Of a stretch of 64,000 bases of DNA, positions 1 to 11,651 are shown piece after piece. Location of the stretch: contig JAVLUZ010000333.1 of the NCBI GenBank assembly GCA_036768485.1, forward strand, positions 124,001 to 188,000, in the 5' to 3' direction. Positions within the stretch are counted from its first letter, which is position 1. Each line of letters starts with the position of its first letter. This stretch comes from Mermis nigrescens. Taxonomy: Eukaryota > Nematoda > Enoplea > Mermithida > Mermithidae. The notes under the pieces are model-generated. The model saw only the letters and a program-made list of their open reading frames with translations, did not search any database and had not been told where the DNA came from. The position numbers and the translations under genes are program-made.

Positions 1-1010
1 GGATGAACACGCAACGCGCTATTAATGCACTCCATAGCATAGGTTGGACAGTAAAATAGTTAAAGACTGCCTTTTGGCGGAAAGCGGTCAAAAAACAAGT
101 AAAAACGGCCAAAAAATTTGATTTTTTCAGAAATTAGGAGAGGGGTCAAAATTTTCTGGCTTTGAAGGGGATAGGGAGAAGGCCGACTTTGAGTGGGGGA
201 TCCCCTCATCCCCCCTGTTAGATGAATGCGTACCTCCTGAACATATATGTTTTAGTGAATTAATTAAATTAAGGCAGCTAGTAAAAAATTGAACAATTGC
301 CTGAAAAATATAATGCTATTGTTAAGAACATGTGGTATACGTAAAATATATCACTAAATGAGAAAAACGCTTGATGAGAGATGCGAACAATAAAAAGCAG
401 ATTTTTCCATTGGTAGTATGGTAGTATAGAGCATTTAAGTCAAAGTGAGACGCACGGCGTTCGCAAGATGTGCAAATTATCCTCTGAGTTGGGTTATTTG
501 ATACCTTATTCGTCTCTAAGAAATCTAAAAACTTTGATTCAGACGACGAGAATGACAAAATTGTTTCGGGCTATGACCATTTCAATTTTCTGAATTATTT
601 GTCATCAAAAAAGCTCAAATCCAAACTGAAGACTCTAAAGATAAGAAGCATTTTCTGGCGCTTTGTTCTGTATTGACAAATTGTTGTCTTCTCTATTGTC
701 AGAGACCCAGGAATTTACTAAAGAGCTCTACTAAAAAACGTAAAAAAGTTTTTGGCATCCAGTAGAAATAGAAGGCGCCACAATGGCACAGGTTGGATGA
801 TTTAATAGGTCAATCCAGTCCAGCCTGAGGGTCAGTTGGGAATGAAAGACCTGAAATTCTAGGCTTTATCGACGTTAAATGGCCCAAAAACGTTAATTAA
901 ACATTAGATCACTCTAATGGACATTTTTTTACCCATTTTTCCCCTGTTTAAAGCTTCTGGTCCTCAAACTCTTTTATGTTTCCTTTCTGATGATGAAAAA
1001 AGACCCCAGC
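1..1010. other. no gene recognised
   Basis: AT-rich sequence with only short open frames that have no recognisable motif. About 60-230 resembles, in inverted orientation, the stretch between two MITEs at about 3040-3215 (both carry the TCAAAATTTTCTGGCTTT-like words and runs of G or C), so part of it is probably an old repeat. Confidence 0.4.
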
Positions 1011-1295
1011 CACACCTGGGCGTGGGAGGAGGGTTTGGGGAGTATGCATTCCCCTGAGAAACCTAAATACCCCCCTAGAAATCAGAATAACCCCCCCCCC
1101 CCTCAAAATTCAATTTTTAAAAATTTTTTTCGTTCCTTTCGCAATTTTTTGATGCCAATGGATAGTGCTCGATGAAGAATGTCGAAAAATTGTGTTTTTT
1201 CGCCATACCACCATTTTTAAGGCCATTTTTTGACCTTTGAAGAATCTTGCACCACCCGCCCCCATCCCACAGAATTTTCTTGCTGCCCACGTATG
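1011..1295 (-). mobile_element. family A hAT-like MITE
   Basis: Copy of the window's commonest repeat. In the orientation used here it begins CATAYGTGGGCAGCA and ends with CACGCCCAYGTGTG, so the ends form an imperfect terminal inverted repeat. The conserved middle contains TTTCTCATCGAGCACTATCC and GGCATCAAAAAATTGCG, flanked by G-rich or C-rich runs. This copy is inverted. No clear target-site duplication is seen here, although other copies have perfect 8-bp ones. Confidence 0.75.
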
Positions 1296-1429
1296 TTCCC
1301 AACCCCCATGTGTCTGACAAGCACTGAAAAAAACTCCCACCCCCATTGTGACATCAAGTTTTATTAAGGTAGAAGAAATACACCTTTCTATTGTACATAC
1401 ATAGTTTATTAAGCGTACCTATATGTTTA

Positions 1430-1570
1430 CTGTGCTACCCGTCCCGAACCCGATCGGTATTGATTTGAATACCCAAAGCCGAATAAAGTGAATTGGACTA
1501 CCGGTATGCGAACCCAAATAAATTAACTGAACTACCTGAACCCGAAGCCGGATACACTGAAATTCACTAC
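1430..1570. repeat. degenerate ACCCGA-type simple repeat
   Basis: Irregular recurrence of words such as CCCGAACCCGA and GAACTACCCGAACCC. It looks like the subterminal part of an unidentified element or an old simple repeat. No partner end was found nearby. Confidence 0.4.
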
Positions 1571-1680
1571 CCGTTGCATCCCCAGTACCCACCATTTTTG
1601 GCATCAAATAGGCACTTCTGAATTTCAAACTCTCATTCCCAGAATTCAAAGCTGTGCATGTCTAGTGAGAGGGGTATCTT

Positions 1681-1944
1681 TATAGGTGGGCAGCATCGAA
1701 ATTCTGGGGGGGGGGCAATTTTTCAAAGGTCAAAAAAAGGCTTAAAAAGGGTGGTATGACCAAAAAACGCCATCGTTCAATGTTTCTCATTGAGCAATAT
1801 CAATTGGCATCAAAAAATTGCGAAAAAATTGAAAAAAATTTCAAAAATTGAATTCTGGGATTGGGGGGTATTTCGGTATCTGGGGGAGGGAGAATTCGGC
1901 CTTCTGCGGGATGCATATCCCCCTCCCTATAGAGTCCACGTGTA
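1681..1944 (+). mobile_element. family A hAT-like MITE
   Basis: Forward copy, flanked by GGTATCTT on the left and GGTATCTC on the right, an 8-bp target-site duplication with one mismatch. The first base of the usual CATAGG end has become T. Confidence 0.75.
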
Positions 1945-1989
1945 GGTATCTCCTCCCGCTGCATGGTCAGCCAGACAGGCAGTGTTCGG

Positions 1990-2180
1990 CAGGGGTGGAT
2001 TTAGGGGCGAGGGGCGGCCCCCCACCATTGGCCTAAAATAGTGCGCAAAATTAAGGATTTTTTTAGTGATTTTTAGCGATTTTAGGGTTAAAACGCTTAA
2101 TTTTTCCGCCCAAGTCAGGGTTCCGCCCCTCTTAGGGGTACCGCCCCCCCCCTTTTAGGAAAATCCTGGATCCGCCATTG
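1990..2180. mobile_element. short hAT-like MITE (GGYGGATYYAGG ends)
   Basis: The left end CAGGGGTGGATTTAGG pairs with the right end read inverted, CAATGGCGGATCCAGG. The flanks GTGTTCGG and GTGTTCAG form an 8-bp duplication with one mismatch. Ends of the CAGTGGCGGATCCAG type with 8-bp duplications are typical of hAT MITEs. No coding capacity. Confidence 0.7.
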
Positions 2181-2765
2181 GTGTTCAGCGATTTTGAGCT
2201 GACGGAAGGTGTTTTGCATTATTTTTGAGGACAAAAGCAGTAATATTGTCAAAAAATTTTTTCCGGCATTATGCGCCGGATTGTTATTTGTATGTGTTTA
2301 CCCCTAAAAACGCGCACAGAATCGATCAATTCCTATATTATTATTGTGTTAAAACCGATATTATGCAGTAAAAATGGACTAACCATGCTTTTAAAATGTG
2401 TTATTACCACTAACAGGCGTTTCATAGGCTATTTTGAAATTGTGACCAATTTCGTCATTTGAATAGCTAAGATATTGTGAACACTAAATTTACTGTTATA
2501 GATGTCTGTAAATATATATATAAATATCTAGATATCTGTAAAATCGCGCCGAATCTGAAGTATTTTCCATAATTTTGGCTTAAACACGTCCAAAAATGAC
2601 ACTATATATTTCCTTTTTGGTCAAAAACTTTTTTAGATAAATAGTTCGAATTTTATGATCTAAATGGATATAGCATACCGAAAGACATCGAAAAACATGG
2701 TTTTTTCGAGCTATCCCGTCGAATTTGCTGAGTCATAGACCAGTCTATGTCGGATCCGACCCGAA

Positions 2766-3018
2766 GCACCGAAATTCTGGGGGGCTGCAAGATATTTTAA
2801 AGGTCAAAAATGATCTTGAAAATGGTGGTGTGAATTGAGAAAAACCGTTTTTCAACGTTTCTCATCGAGCGCTATCCATTGGCATCAAAACATTACGAAA
2901 AAAAATTTTTCAAAAATTGAATTCCAGGGAGGAGGTATTTTAATTTCTGGCGGAGGTGGGGGGGGGGGGTTCGGCCTTCTGGTGAGTTGCATACCCTCAC
3001 CCCCTCCGTCCGCGTGTG
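2766..3018 (+). mobile_element. family A MITE, 5' end eroded
   Basis: Forward copy with the ACCGAAATTCTGGGG part and the conserved centre, ending at GCGTGTG. The CATAGGTGGGCAG start is not intact. Confidence 0.7.
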
Positions 3019-3219
3019 CTCCATATATGTAACAAGGGGAGAGGGGGATCCTTCCACCCAAAATCGGACGTCCCTCCATCCCCCATAAAGCCAGAAAATT
3101 TTTGAGCCCTTGGTTTTAGAAAAAAATTGAATTTTTGGCTCTTTTCAGGCTTTTTTGGCCCTTTTCGGCTAAAAAATTTAGGTCAGATTACCCCACCCCG
3201 GCCTTAAACAGGGCGAGAT

Positions 3220-3527
3220 CATAGGTGGGCAGCACCAAAATTCTAGGTGAGAGGGGGGGGTTAAAAAATTTCTGGGGGGCAGGGGTGAAAAAATTTTCAA
3301 AGGTCAAAAATGGTCTTAAAAGTGGTTGAATGGCGAAAAAACCCAATTTTTCGACGTTTCTCATCGAGCACTAACCAATGGCATCAAAAAATCGCTAAAA
3401 AAACAAAAAACATTTTCAAAACATTGAACTCTGGGGGGGGGTATTTTGATTTCTGTGAGGGGGGGGTATTTCAACTTCTGGGGGTGAATACGCCCCCAAC
3501 CCCCCTCTTCCCCCACGCCCATGTATG
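3220..3527 (+). mobile_element. family A MITE, expanded G-rich arms
   Basis: Forward copy from CATAGGTGGGCAG to CCCATGTATG. It is longer than the ~262-bp norm because the G-rich AATTCTGGGGGG parts are duplicated. The flanks GGCGAGAT and GCCGAACT match only partly. Confidence 0.75.
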
Positions 3528-3808
3528 GCCGAACTCCCTGCTTTTCGATTTACTCGTACACGTGAGTTAATATATATCAAGAACACGTTAGTTTAAAACA
3601 GAATGTAAAGAGGTGAAAAAGCCCAATTTCTCAGTACGATAAAAAAATATTTTTCACTTTTTATAAAAGTATATTCATTAGCTTCAAAATTGTCAACAAC
3701 AACTAGGCATTTTTCATATAACTTTTATTGTTTTTAGTTTATGTCAAATTCTGAGGATATTTTAGAACCTGGAGGTTTTTTCCGTGGACGGGCCTGACCC
3801 TGAACAAG

Positions 3809-4056
3809 GAAATTCTGGAGGGGGTGTGTGCAAGATTTTTCGAAGGTCGAAAAATGGCCTTAAAAATGGTGGTAGTGGTATAGCGAGGAAGACACAATTT
3901 TTCGACGTTTCTCATCGAGCACTATCCATTGGCATCAAAAAATTGCGAAAAAAACCAAAAAAAATTTTCAAAAATTGAATTCTGGGGGTGGGGTATTTTG
4001 GTTTCTCGGGGAAGGGGTGCATCCCCCAAACCCCCTCCCCACAACGCCCAGGTGTG
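3809..4056 (+). mobile_element. family A MITE, 5' truncated
   Basis: Forward copy starting at GAAATTCTGG and ending CGCCCAGGTGTG. It lacks the CATAGGTGGGCAG head and abuts the degenerate ~290-bp array. Confidence 0.7.
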
Positions 4057-4353
4057 CTCTCATTGCTAGCTGAAGAATTTATATGCTCCCCGATTTACTC
4101 GTATGCCTCGGTTAGTAAATCAAGAAAAAGTCACTATAAAACAGAGTGTAAAGAGCTTAGAATACAATTATGAAAAATAGATTGGTGCATAGACTTTGAC
4201 ATACATACATAACCATGTCCTATTTTCAATTCATTAGCTTCAAAATTGTCAACAACAAACAGGTATTTTCATAGAAATTCAGTTGTCTTTAGTTTTGTCA
4301 AATCTGAGAATATTTGAGAACCTGGAGGTTTTGTCCGCCGACGGGCCTGAGTC

Positions 4354-4904
4354 TATAGATCTGTTTCATTTATTCGAGAGCTTTTTAGTCAATTCTTTTT
4401 AAGGGCTACAGTAAGCTAAACAAGACGAATTACTGTACTTCAGCAGATCAGCTCAGTGAGGGCGAGTACTAAGAATTCCTCCATTTTCAATGCACTAATA
4501 CGCACAAATAAATTTGATTTAGGCATTTAATCAGTGCTGGAACATATTACAGTAAGTGCGCTAAACAAAAAGCTATCGGCCAGAATCGAACCCGGGTTGC
4601 TTCGACTACAAGCAAGAGGTTTTACCACTGAGCTATGCGGTAGTTCGCGACGTTTCTTAGCATCTTAGTCGATTGTGTTTAAAATGTCGACTCATGATAT
4701 GATGAATGCGCGATTTTATCAGTAAGTTAATTGATCTGCTGGAAGACGAGAATAAATTATGCCGCAAAAATGTTGTTGAAAAACCCGTCTTTACTACATA
4801 GCTATAGTGAGATCTAGCGACCTACAGTAAATAAGAAAGAAGGGGTTACTGTAGGCTCCGGAAACATTTGCTGAAAAAGCTCTCGGATAAATGAAACAAT
4901 TATA
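4354..4904. mobile_element. tRNA-bearing TIR element, copy 1 (mariner-like MITE)
   Basis: The left end TATAGATCTGTTTCATTTAT (then TCGAGAGC) and the right end GCTCTCGGATAAATGAAACA form a ~28-bp inverted repeat. Related copies lie at 9170-9611 and 53387-54444. The interior carries a tRNA-like sequence with A and B boxes. A better-preserved copy has TA at both outer edges, which fits a Tc1/mariner-type TA target. The element interrupts the ~290-bp tandem array between its GGGCCTGA and ACCATCTTTCTTCC words. No transposase is present. Confidence 0.75.
4572..4643 (-). tRNA. tRNA-like sequence (probable pseudogene) inside a MITE
   Basis: On the minus strand a D-arm/A-box (TAGCTCAGTGGTAAAAC) is followed by an anticodon-arm-like CTTGTAG loop and a clear B box (GGGTTCGATTC), with flanking words that could pair as an acceptor stem. 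The loop would read TGT (Thr-like), but the anticodon stem pairs poorly. Because the same sequence recurs in other copies of the host element, it is more likely part of the element, perhaps an internal pol III promoter, than a working tRNA gene. Confidence 0.5.
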
Positions 4905-5820
4905 ACCATCTTTCTTCCTGCTTGTAAAATCACATCTATAGTCTCATTGATAGCTGAAGAATCTATATGCTTTCCGATTTACTCGTACGCCACAGTAAGT
5001 ATATCAAGAAACCGTCAGTTTAAAAGAAAAGTCTATTCATTAGCCTTAAATTTGTCAACAAAAACAAGGCAGTTTCATAGGAATTTAGTTGTTTTTGGTT
5101 TATGTCAAATTACGAGGATATTTTGGAACCTGCAGGTTTTGTCCGCGGACGGGCCTGAGCCTAATCATCTTTCTTTCCGCTTGTAAGTTTAGATCTATAG
5201 TCTCATTGAAACCTGAAGAATTTCTATGCTTTTCGATTTAGTCGTACGCCTCAGTAAGTATATCAAGAGAACGTTAGATCAAAACAAAGTGTAATGAGCT
5301 AAAAAGCCCTACTTCCCAATAAGCTAAAAACACTATTTTTCACCTATTTACCAGCCTTAAAATTGTCAAGAAAAATTGTCATAAAAATTTAGTTGATTTT
5401 AGTTTATATGAAATTCTGAGGATGGTTTTAGAACCTGAAGTTTTGTTTGCGGACTGGCCTGATCCCGACCATCTTTCTTCCTGCTTGTAAAATTATATCT
5501 ATAGTCTGATTGGTAGCTAAAGAATTTATATGCTCTTCGATTTACGTTGTAGTTGCAGGGGGTAGACATAGTTGGGGGTACCCAAGTATAAAGGTACGCG
5601 CTAACGCGGTTCTTATGATAAAACTGAAGTCTGGTCGAAACTACACATGAGCGTGTGGGGAGGGGTGGTTTGAGTCCGCAGGCCAATTTAAGATGATTTT
5701 AGTACAAAAAAGCGGCTCTTCAAAAACAGAAAATCGAAGGTTAGGAATTTTATAGAAAAATGCAACTACGCACAGAACTGAAAGATTTGTATCACTGCGG
5801 ACACCTTATAATCTGCCATC

Positions 5821-6085
5821 CATAGGTGGGCAGTACCAATATTCTGGGGGGGTGAAAAAATTTTGGAGGGGGCGAAAAAAGTTTTGAAGGTCAAAAATGG
5901 TCTTAAAAGTGATCGTATGGCGAAAAAAATACCATTTTTCGTCGTTTCTCATCGAGCACTATCCAATGGCATCAAAAAATTGCTAAAAAAGCAAGAAAAA
6001 TTTTTTCTGGGGGGTATTTTGATTTTTGGGGATATTTCAACTTCTGGGGGGGTGCATACCCCCCAAACCCCCACGCCAATGTGTG
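5821..6085 (+). mobile_element. family A MITE with perfect 8-bp TSD
   Basis: A 265-bp forward copy from CATAGGTGGGCAG to CCAATGTGTG, flanked on both sides by CTGCCATC (5813-5820 and 6086-6093). The 8-bp duplication and CA...TG ends assign the family to the hAT group by structure. Confidence 0.9.
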
Positions 6086-6093
6086 CTGCCATC

Positions 6094-7244
6094 TCGTAGA
6101 ACACAATTATGCTTGTTTTACTTATGCAAGAGCAGGATGAACGTTTCCCTCGTTCAGGAGTAATAAATGGCTAAACCTTGGAATAATTTTCAGAAGTCAA
6201 TTTTTGGTGGCAACTCGACACGACAAGAACGAGAGGAGAGCAATTATCAGAGAACTAACATTACTGTAGTTTTGAAGAGGGTAAAAAGTTGTCCGTATTC
6301 ACAAATTTTCAACGGATAAGAAGGTTCGGTTCGGCTGTAATGCAATTTCATATTTGGCGGTTTTTATGTTTTTCGTGTAATGAATACAAAGAGGGTTTAG
6401 CTTTTGGGCTCAGTCTACCAGTTTTCAATGTTACAAGAAAAAATTTGCATAGACTCGTTTGAGACCCTAAGAAACATATACACAAAATTTTAATAAATTG
6501 GAGATGGTCTAGTGGGTACGATTTATCGAATTGGACCACTTGATATAGGATGACCCCAAAAAGTCAATTTTCTGCGTTAACCTTACACAGCAACAGCGTT
6601 CAGAGAAAACTTAGTCAGATTCGTATCTCGGTGTTACGGAGAGCAGACATTAATTCTCACTATAAACCCAACGCATGCGCTGAGTGTAACGAAAATTAAA
6701 AGGAAGATCTAAATCATTTATCATGGAATACGTTGAAGAAAATTAGCGTTCTACAGCGCCCAGAAGTATAGTAAACTTGCAGTGTATACTTAACGCTGTC
6801 AATGAGTACACATTTGTTAATCCATGTGTAGCGCATAACTTTTAAGAAGAATTAGTTGCCCGTGATACTCTGGAAGTAAAGTTTATCTTTAGTGTAAAGT
6901 TTAAATAGCATGTTGAGTGTAATGCAAATCTGAGGTCAGACTAGCAATCCTGATATTACGTACACGGTGAACATCTAAAAAATTAGCCTTCTGCAATGAT
7001 CTTCAAGAAAATCTGATTTTTAGCGTAAACTCAGCATCTCAACAGTGATTCCATGTGGAGTGTAAAGAAACATACTCAAGTGCTTGTGTCGACTTCTGAC
7101 ACTTAGTACATTTTTTTGTGAATTCAAACCAATTGTCCCGGTTGAAAATGGAAGTCGGGGGACAAAAACGAATCAAAAATGTGTCTCCCCACAGAGTGCG
7201 AGATTTATGTAGGTACGCCACCTAGTCTTACTTAGTGTTGAATG
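6094..7244. other. no gene; degenerate GTGTAA-rich sequence
   Basis: No frame with a recognisable motif. From about 6580 to 7240 the words GTGTAA(C/T/A), GTAAAGTTT and AATCTGA recur irregularly, resembling the larger degenerate array at 49.2-51.4 kb. Confidence 0.4.
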
Positions 7245-8354
7245 TAGTGATGTAAAAGATCATCTGGATCTGATCTTTTTATCCAGATTCAGATCCAGAT
7301 CCAGATAATCTGGATCTGGATCTGTTTATTTTCTGATATGGTTATGTCTGATCTGGATCTGCATCTGCCAGAAATTCAGAACCTGATCCTTATCTGGATC
7401 TGAATCTGTTTAGTCAAGTTATATATGGTTAAACAGATCAGGAAGTTATTTTTCAGCGATGGTATCCTTTCTGTTTTACGATTTCATGTGGGTAGGTTAG
7501 CCTTACATGCACGTGGGGGGGGGGTCTGCTGGAGGTTTTGACCTTTGACCCCCCAGTTCCGTGCTACCCCCCCTTCAGAATGGCCAAAAAGTGCCGCTGA
7601 CCCCCCATAATTTTTTGGTTTTAGAAAAATTTTTAAAGCTCTGCAGAAAAGTAAATTAAGTGATAAAAATGTATTAAAGGTTGTTTTTTCACATAAATGA
7701 TCATCAGAATTGACCTTTGAGAGACTTTTTTGCCTGAAAATGGGAAAATTTTGAATTTTTTTGTCGTGTTTAGGACGTCGGAACAGATTGAGACACCAAT
7801 TAAAAAAATATTACCTTGTTTAAAATTAACCAACATTTTATTTAAATTTGAATTATTTGTTGATTAAAATTGTTGTTGATGTCTGTGAGACAGAAAGGAA
7901 CTTTCAAATAGTACGATAAGTATTCATGAGTGATTATAATTTTAGCAGCAATGTTTAAAAAAATTGCATTCGTAATTTGGATTAATGTCGTTTTTGTAAA
8001 AAGCAGACTACACTGTCTTCTGGTTGACTCAAAAGTCTAAACTTGTGAGCTTTTACTTTCTAGACAATTTTTACTGATATCATTTTTATGTAAAAGCTCT
8101 AAAATGCAAATTTTCCTCGGCTCTGCCCCAGACCCCTCTGGGACTGCTATATTAGTCCCGTCACCCGAGACCCCCCAATCAATCTTGGCTTGGGGGCTTT
8201 ACGACTTCCTTTTTAGCAATACAAATTGCTGCACAAAAAAATATTTTTATCTCGATCTGGATCTGGTTATCTGATCTGGATCTGGATCTGCCAGAAAATT
8301 TGAACCGGATCTTTATCTGGATCTGGGTAGAAATCTGGATCTTTTACATCACTA
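7245..8354. mobile_element. 1.1-kb non-autonomous hAT-like element
   Basis: The left end TAGTGATGTAAAAGATC and right end GATCTTTTACATCACTA are perfect 17-bp inverted repeats. The flanks GTTGAATG and TTTGAATG are an 8-bp duplication with one mismatch. Subterminal regions (7260-7440 and 8250-8340) are long runs of the word GATCTG/CAGATC. The interior holds no coding frame; a GGGGTCTGCTGG-type stretch near 7510 belongs to another old repeat. Confidence 0.85.
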
Positions 8355-9169
8355 TTTGAATGTAATGAAAGGCATCGAACGCTATGTGTATCTCTTATTT
8401 ACAACGTAATAGGTACCTACTTACCTACCTTAGCTTTATAAAACAGGCCACATGCCCCGTCCAGTGATGCAGGCTCAGGGATCTACTCCGCAGAATGGAA
8501 CAACGAACATTTTCTAAGGTAAAAACAGTTTTTTAGCATTTACACTAGTTTCTGAGGTTATTTTGACCCAAAGCTCAATTTAAGACTTCCCTCAGATCGA
8601 TTAAGATAGGCATCCATGGTCCCACTCACCCAACTCCTGATTTGATAAAATGGCTGACAAGAGGGAGTTTGAAATTTAAGTAGCTACAACTTCCAGAAAC
8701 TGCGTATTGAGTGCAAAGTAGCATGCACGAGTGCGATGTATTATATAAGGTACAATTTTATTTTAAGAATTGTCTCATGAAATTTAACTCATATCTGGTG
8801 GAGAACTTTGGCTGACATAAAAATGGCAAAAGTGTTTTTCACTACCCCTCTCCTGGTCCAGATTGTAAACTTTGAAGCGCCAGGGATTAAGTGCGGCCAA
8901 GTTCTACGTGTGACCTACATAACACATTTCTATCGGAGGACTCTACTCCTAAACAGTAAATGGCTCAGAAAAGGCCGAAAACATTACACGTTTGAGCCAG
9001 CAATTAGCTTGCACGGAAAAAAATTTGAAAAGCGCACATTCTAGATTTTATCGGAAAGTGGAAATATACTTAATTTTTCGATGTGAAAATTAAGTTAGGC
9101 TAAGCAGGGCATCCGTATTTCATAGTGAAATCTTCTCAGCAGCGAATAGATTTATCTGATTAAATGCAC
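8355..9169. other. no gene recognised
   Basis: Contains one 78-codon open frame (8808-9044, +) without a recognisable domain or good context. Nothing else is supportable. Confidence 0.35.
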
Positions 9170-9611
9170 TATAGTCTGTTTCATTTATCCGAGAGCTTTT
9201 TCAACAAATATCCTCCAAGATCACAGTAACTCTATCTTCCCTACTTGCTGTTGGTTCTTGAAAGATCACTGTATTTAGCTACGAGGCAGTGGGATTTAAT
9301 AAAACTTTTTACGACATAAAGATCGCCGAAAATTTCCGCTAGTAGATCGTATGATTGTAGTCGAAGCAACGCGGGTTCGATTCTTGATGCAAGATTTTTA
9401 TTCAGCGCACTTACTTTAATATGACAAAGCTCTGTTTAGACGCATGAATTAAGTCTATATCGACGCTTTAGTGCATTAAAAATAAATAAACGGCGACCGA
9501 TCGCCCCACTCAAGTTTTGGGTCGAGTTACAGTAAATCACCTAGTTAGATATACTGTAGCCATCGAAAAAAATTTTCTGAGAAAGCTCTCGAATAAATGA
9601 AACAGACTATA
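9170..9611. mobile_element. tRNA-bearing TIR element, copy 2
   Basis: The outer ends TATAGTCTGTTTCATTTATC and the inverted counterpart GATAAATGAAACAGACTATA (one base differs) give a ~30-bp terminal inverted repeat. The interior, about 9340-9400, retains TAGTCGAAGCAACGCGGGTTCGATTC, a degraded B-box region in the plus orientation. The A-box half is worse than in the copy at 4354-4904. The outer TA could be the target duplication. Confidence 0.8.
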
Positions 9612-9910
9612 CATATGTAAGTTCAAGACACAAATCCAGTCAGTTGATTATGTAATTTCGAAATAGTCATCACGGAAAACACAACTTAAATAAAACATTT
9701 ACTGTATCAATCCGTGAAAATTCGTCTAATTTCCGGAATAAGTGTCTAATTATAAAGCCAATGATCATACCAATACCGACCTTATCTCTCGTATCTGCTG
9801 AAAAATGTATCGGTATATCTGATTTGAATAGAAATAATTTCAATCATGATTTGTCACGATATGTAAATCTGGAAAGACCTACATAAATGTGCATATAGAG
9901 GACACGGGCT

Positions 9911-10403
9911 CATACCTAGGCGTGGGGGGTTTGGGGTATGCACCCCCCGAAGAAACCAAAAATCGCCCCCCAGAAATCAAAATACGCCCCGCCCAAAATT
10001 CAATTTTTGAAAATTTTTTCGTTTTTTCGCAATTTTTCAATGCCGCTTGATAGTGCTCGATGAGAAACGTCGAAAACTGGTGTTTTTTCGCTTACCTCCA
10101 TTTTAAGGTCATATTTTTTACCTTCAAAAAGTCTTGCATCCCTCACCCAGAATTTTCTTGCTGCCCACGTATGGTATGCACCCCCAGAAACCAAAATATC
10201 ACCTTCAGAAAGCAGAATTCATATTATAGAAACTTTTTTGTTTTTTTCGCAATTTTTTGATGACAATGGATAGTGCTCAATGAGAAACGTTGAAAAACGA
10301 TGTTTTTTCGCCATACCATACCACCATTTTTAAGGCCATTTTCTGAACTTTGAAAAATCTTGCAGCCCCCACTTCTCGAGAACTTTGGTGCCGTCCACCT
10401 ATG
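9911..10403 (-). mobile_element. two family A MITEs side by side
   Basis: Two inverted copies abut: 9911-10173 (full length, CATACCTAGGCGTGG to CCCACGTATG) and 10174-10403 (starting GTATGCACCCCCAG, lacking the first ~30 bp). The junction falls at the same internal GTATGCAC word that is the insertion site in the nested pair at 46.8-47.3 kb, which hints at a preferred target inside the family. Confidence 0.75.
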
Positions 10404-11385
10404 CTCGGGTCGTGTTGTGCCAGCCATCGTCTAGAAAGACAGATGCAGAGGTTGGGAAGCAACAAAATTCTGAAGGGGTCTGCGTGGCATAAAAGCGGCA
10501 AGATCCCAAAAAACAAGCCCAAATTTAATTTTGCAGCGGTAAATGGATTCTAGGAGGTCTACCGGATTCTGGGTGACTGAGATATTCCAAGTAGATAAGA
10601 AAAACCTGCCATTTGTGTCAAAAAACATTTTTCACCGCTTTTCAACGTCAAACTTTTAAGATCCTCTCTGGTGCATCATAAGATTTTTATTTGTCTACAA
10701 AAATCTATTCCTGGTTTGTAAAAATACAGTGTATTAGAACTTCCAAAGAAAAAGTAAAGACAAGAACAGTAGGTACCTAAATCGTTATAACGGTTATGGC
10801 TAAACTTATAAAAATATGTACGTACATAAATTGCCTTTATCCCGTAAGTCATGTTAGGCCAAAGGAATAGTCGCAGCCATACATGTTCTTGGAAGGATTC
10901 ATGGGAGGACTCCTAGAATAGCTATGGCCTATACGTGTTTTGGGGATGAGGGTTTGAAAGGGTGTTGGTTGACCAGACGTTTTCTTATGGGGGTTTTGGG
11001 GGTTTTAAACCCCCAGAATGGTAACTGACCCCTTCCCCGCAAAATGGCTGCAACCCCCAGAATTATTGATTTTTTGTAATAGTTGTGAAAAGCCTGCCTT
11101 TCTGAGCGTTTTAGCCCATTTTTGACTCAAAATTCTCAAATTTTCGGCGCTTCGTACTATACACACTATTTTGTTCAACTAACTAATTTTTTTCAAATTT
11201 TTCGGAATGTTTTTTACGTTATCTTGTTCTAGAAAGTACAAGCATTGCCTGAAACGTCAAAAAACTGTTTTTTGATGTGTACTTATCGTTTTTAGCCCCA
11301 GCACAGCACTTTTTAAAAAATATTTTTACGACTGATTCCACCCGCCCCAGAATTTCCATGCTGTACATGTATGTACAGTTTCGAC
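10404..11385. other. no gene; old GGGTTTTGGGGG repeat
   Basis: No recognisable gene. About 10930-11370 belongs to a repeat with words such as GGGGTTTTAAACCCCCAGAA, AACGTCAAAAAACTGTTTTT and CCAGAATTTCCATGCTGTAC. Related sequence lies at 11652-11965, 29880-30005 and 30275-30320. Confidence 0.45.
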
Positions 11386-11651
11386 CATACGTGGGCAGCA
11401 AGAAAATTCTGGGGAGGGGTGCAAGATTTTTCAAGGGTCAAAAAATGGCCTTGAAAATGGTGGTATGGCGATGAAAACACCATTTTTCGACGTTTCTCAT
11501 CGAGCACTATCCATTGGCATCAAAAAATTGCGAAAAAACTAAACAAATTTCCAAAAATTGAAAGCTGGGGGGTATTTTGGATTATGGGGGGAATTTTGGT
11601 TTCTCGGGGGGGGGGGAGGCGAGGGGTGCATACCCCCCACGTCCAGGTGTG
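11386..11651 (+). mobile_element. family A MITE with perfect 8-bp TSD
   Basis: A 266-bp copy from CATACGTGGGCAGCAAG to CCAGGTGTG, flanked by GTTTCGAC on both sides (11378-11385 and 11652-11659). It is inserted into the older GGGTTTTGGGGG-type repeat. Confidence 0.9.

Larger units (their letters stand above)
3540..5545 (+). repeat. degenerate tandem array, ~290-bp unit
   Basis: At least four imperfect units recur, each running from a TTTACTCGTACGCCTC-like word through TTAGCTTCAAAATTGTCAAC to a GTCCGCGGACGGGCCTGA-like word (near 3780, 4335, 5140 and 5445). Units are also present at 59.5-60.0 kb. In two or three units the stretch after TTGTTTTTAG opens a short frame, M-S-N-S-E-D-I-L-E-P-G-G-F, ending at the TGA. 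Other units break it, so a coding role is uncertain. A family A MITE and a tRNA-bearing element are inserted in the array. Confidence 0.65.

Noticed and set aside
1110..1346. Minus-strand frames of 67-78 codons over the family A MITE
   Set aside because: They run along a repeat present in many copies, and the frames differ between copies; shadow frames, not genes.
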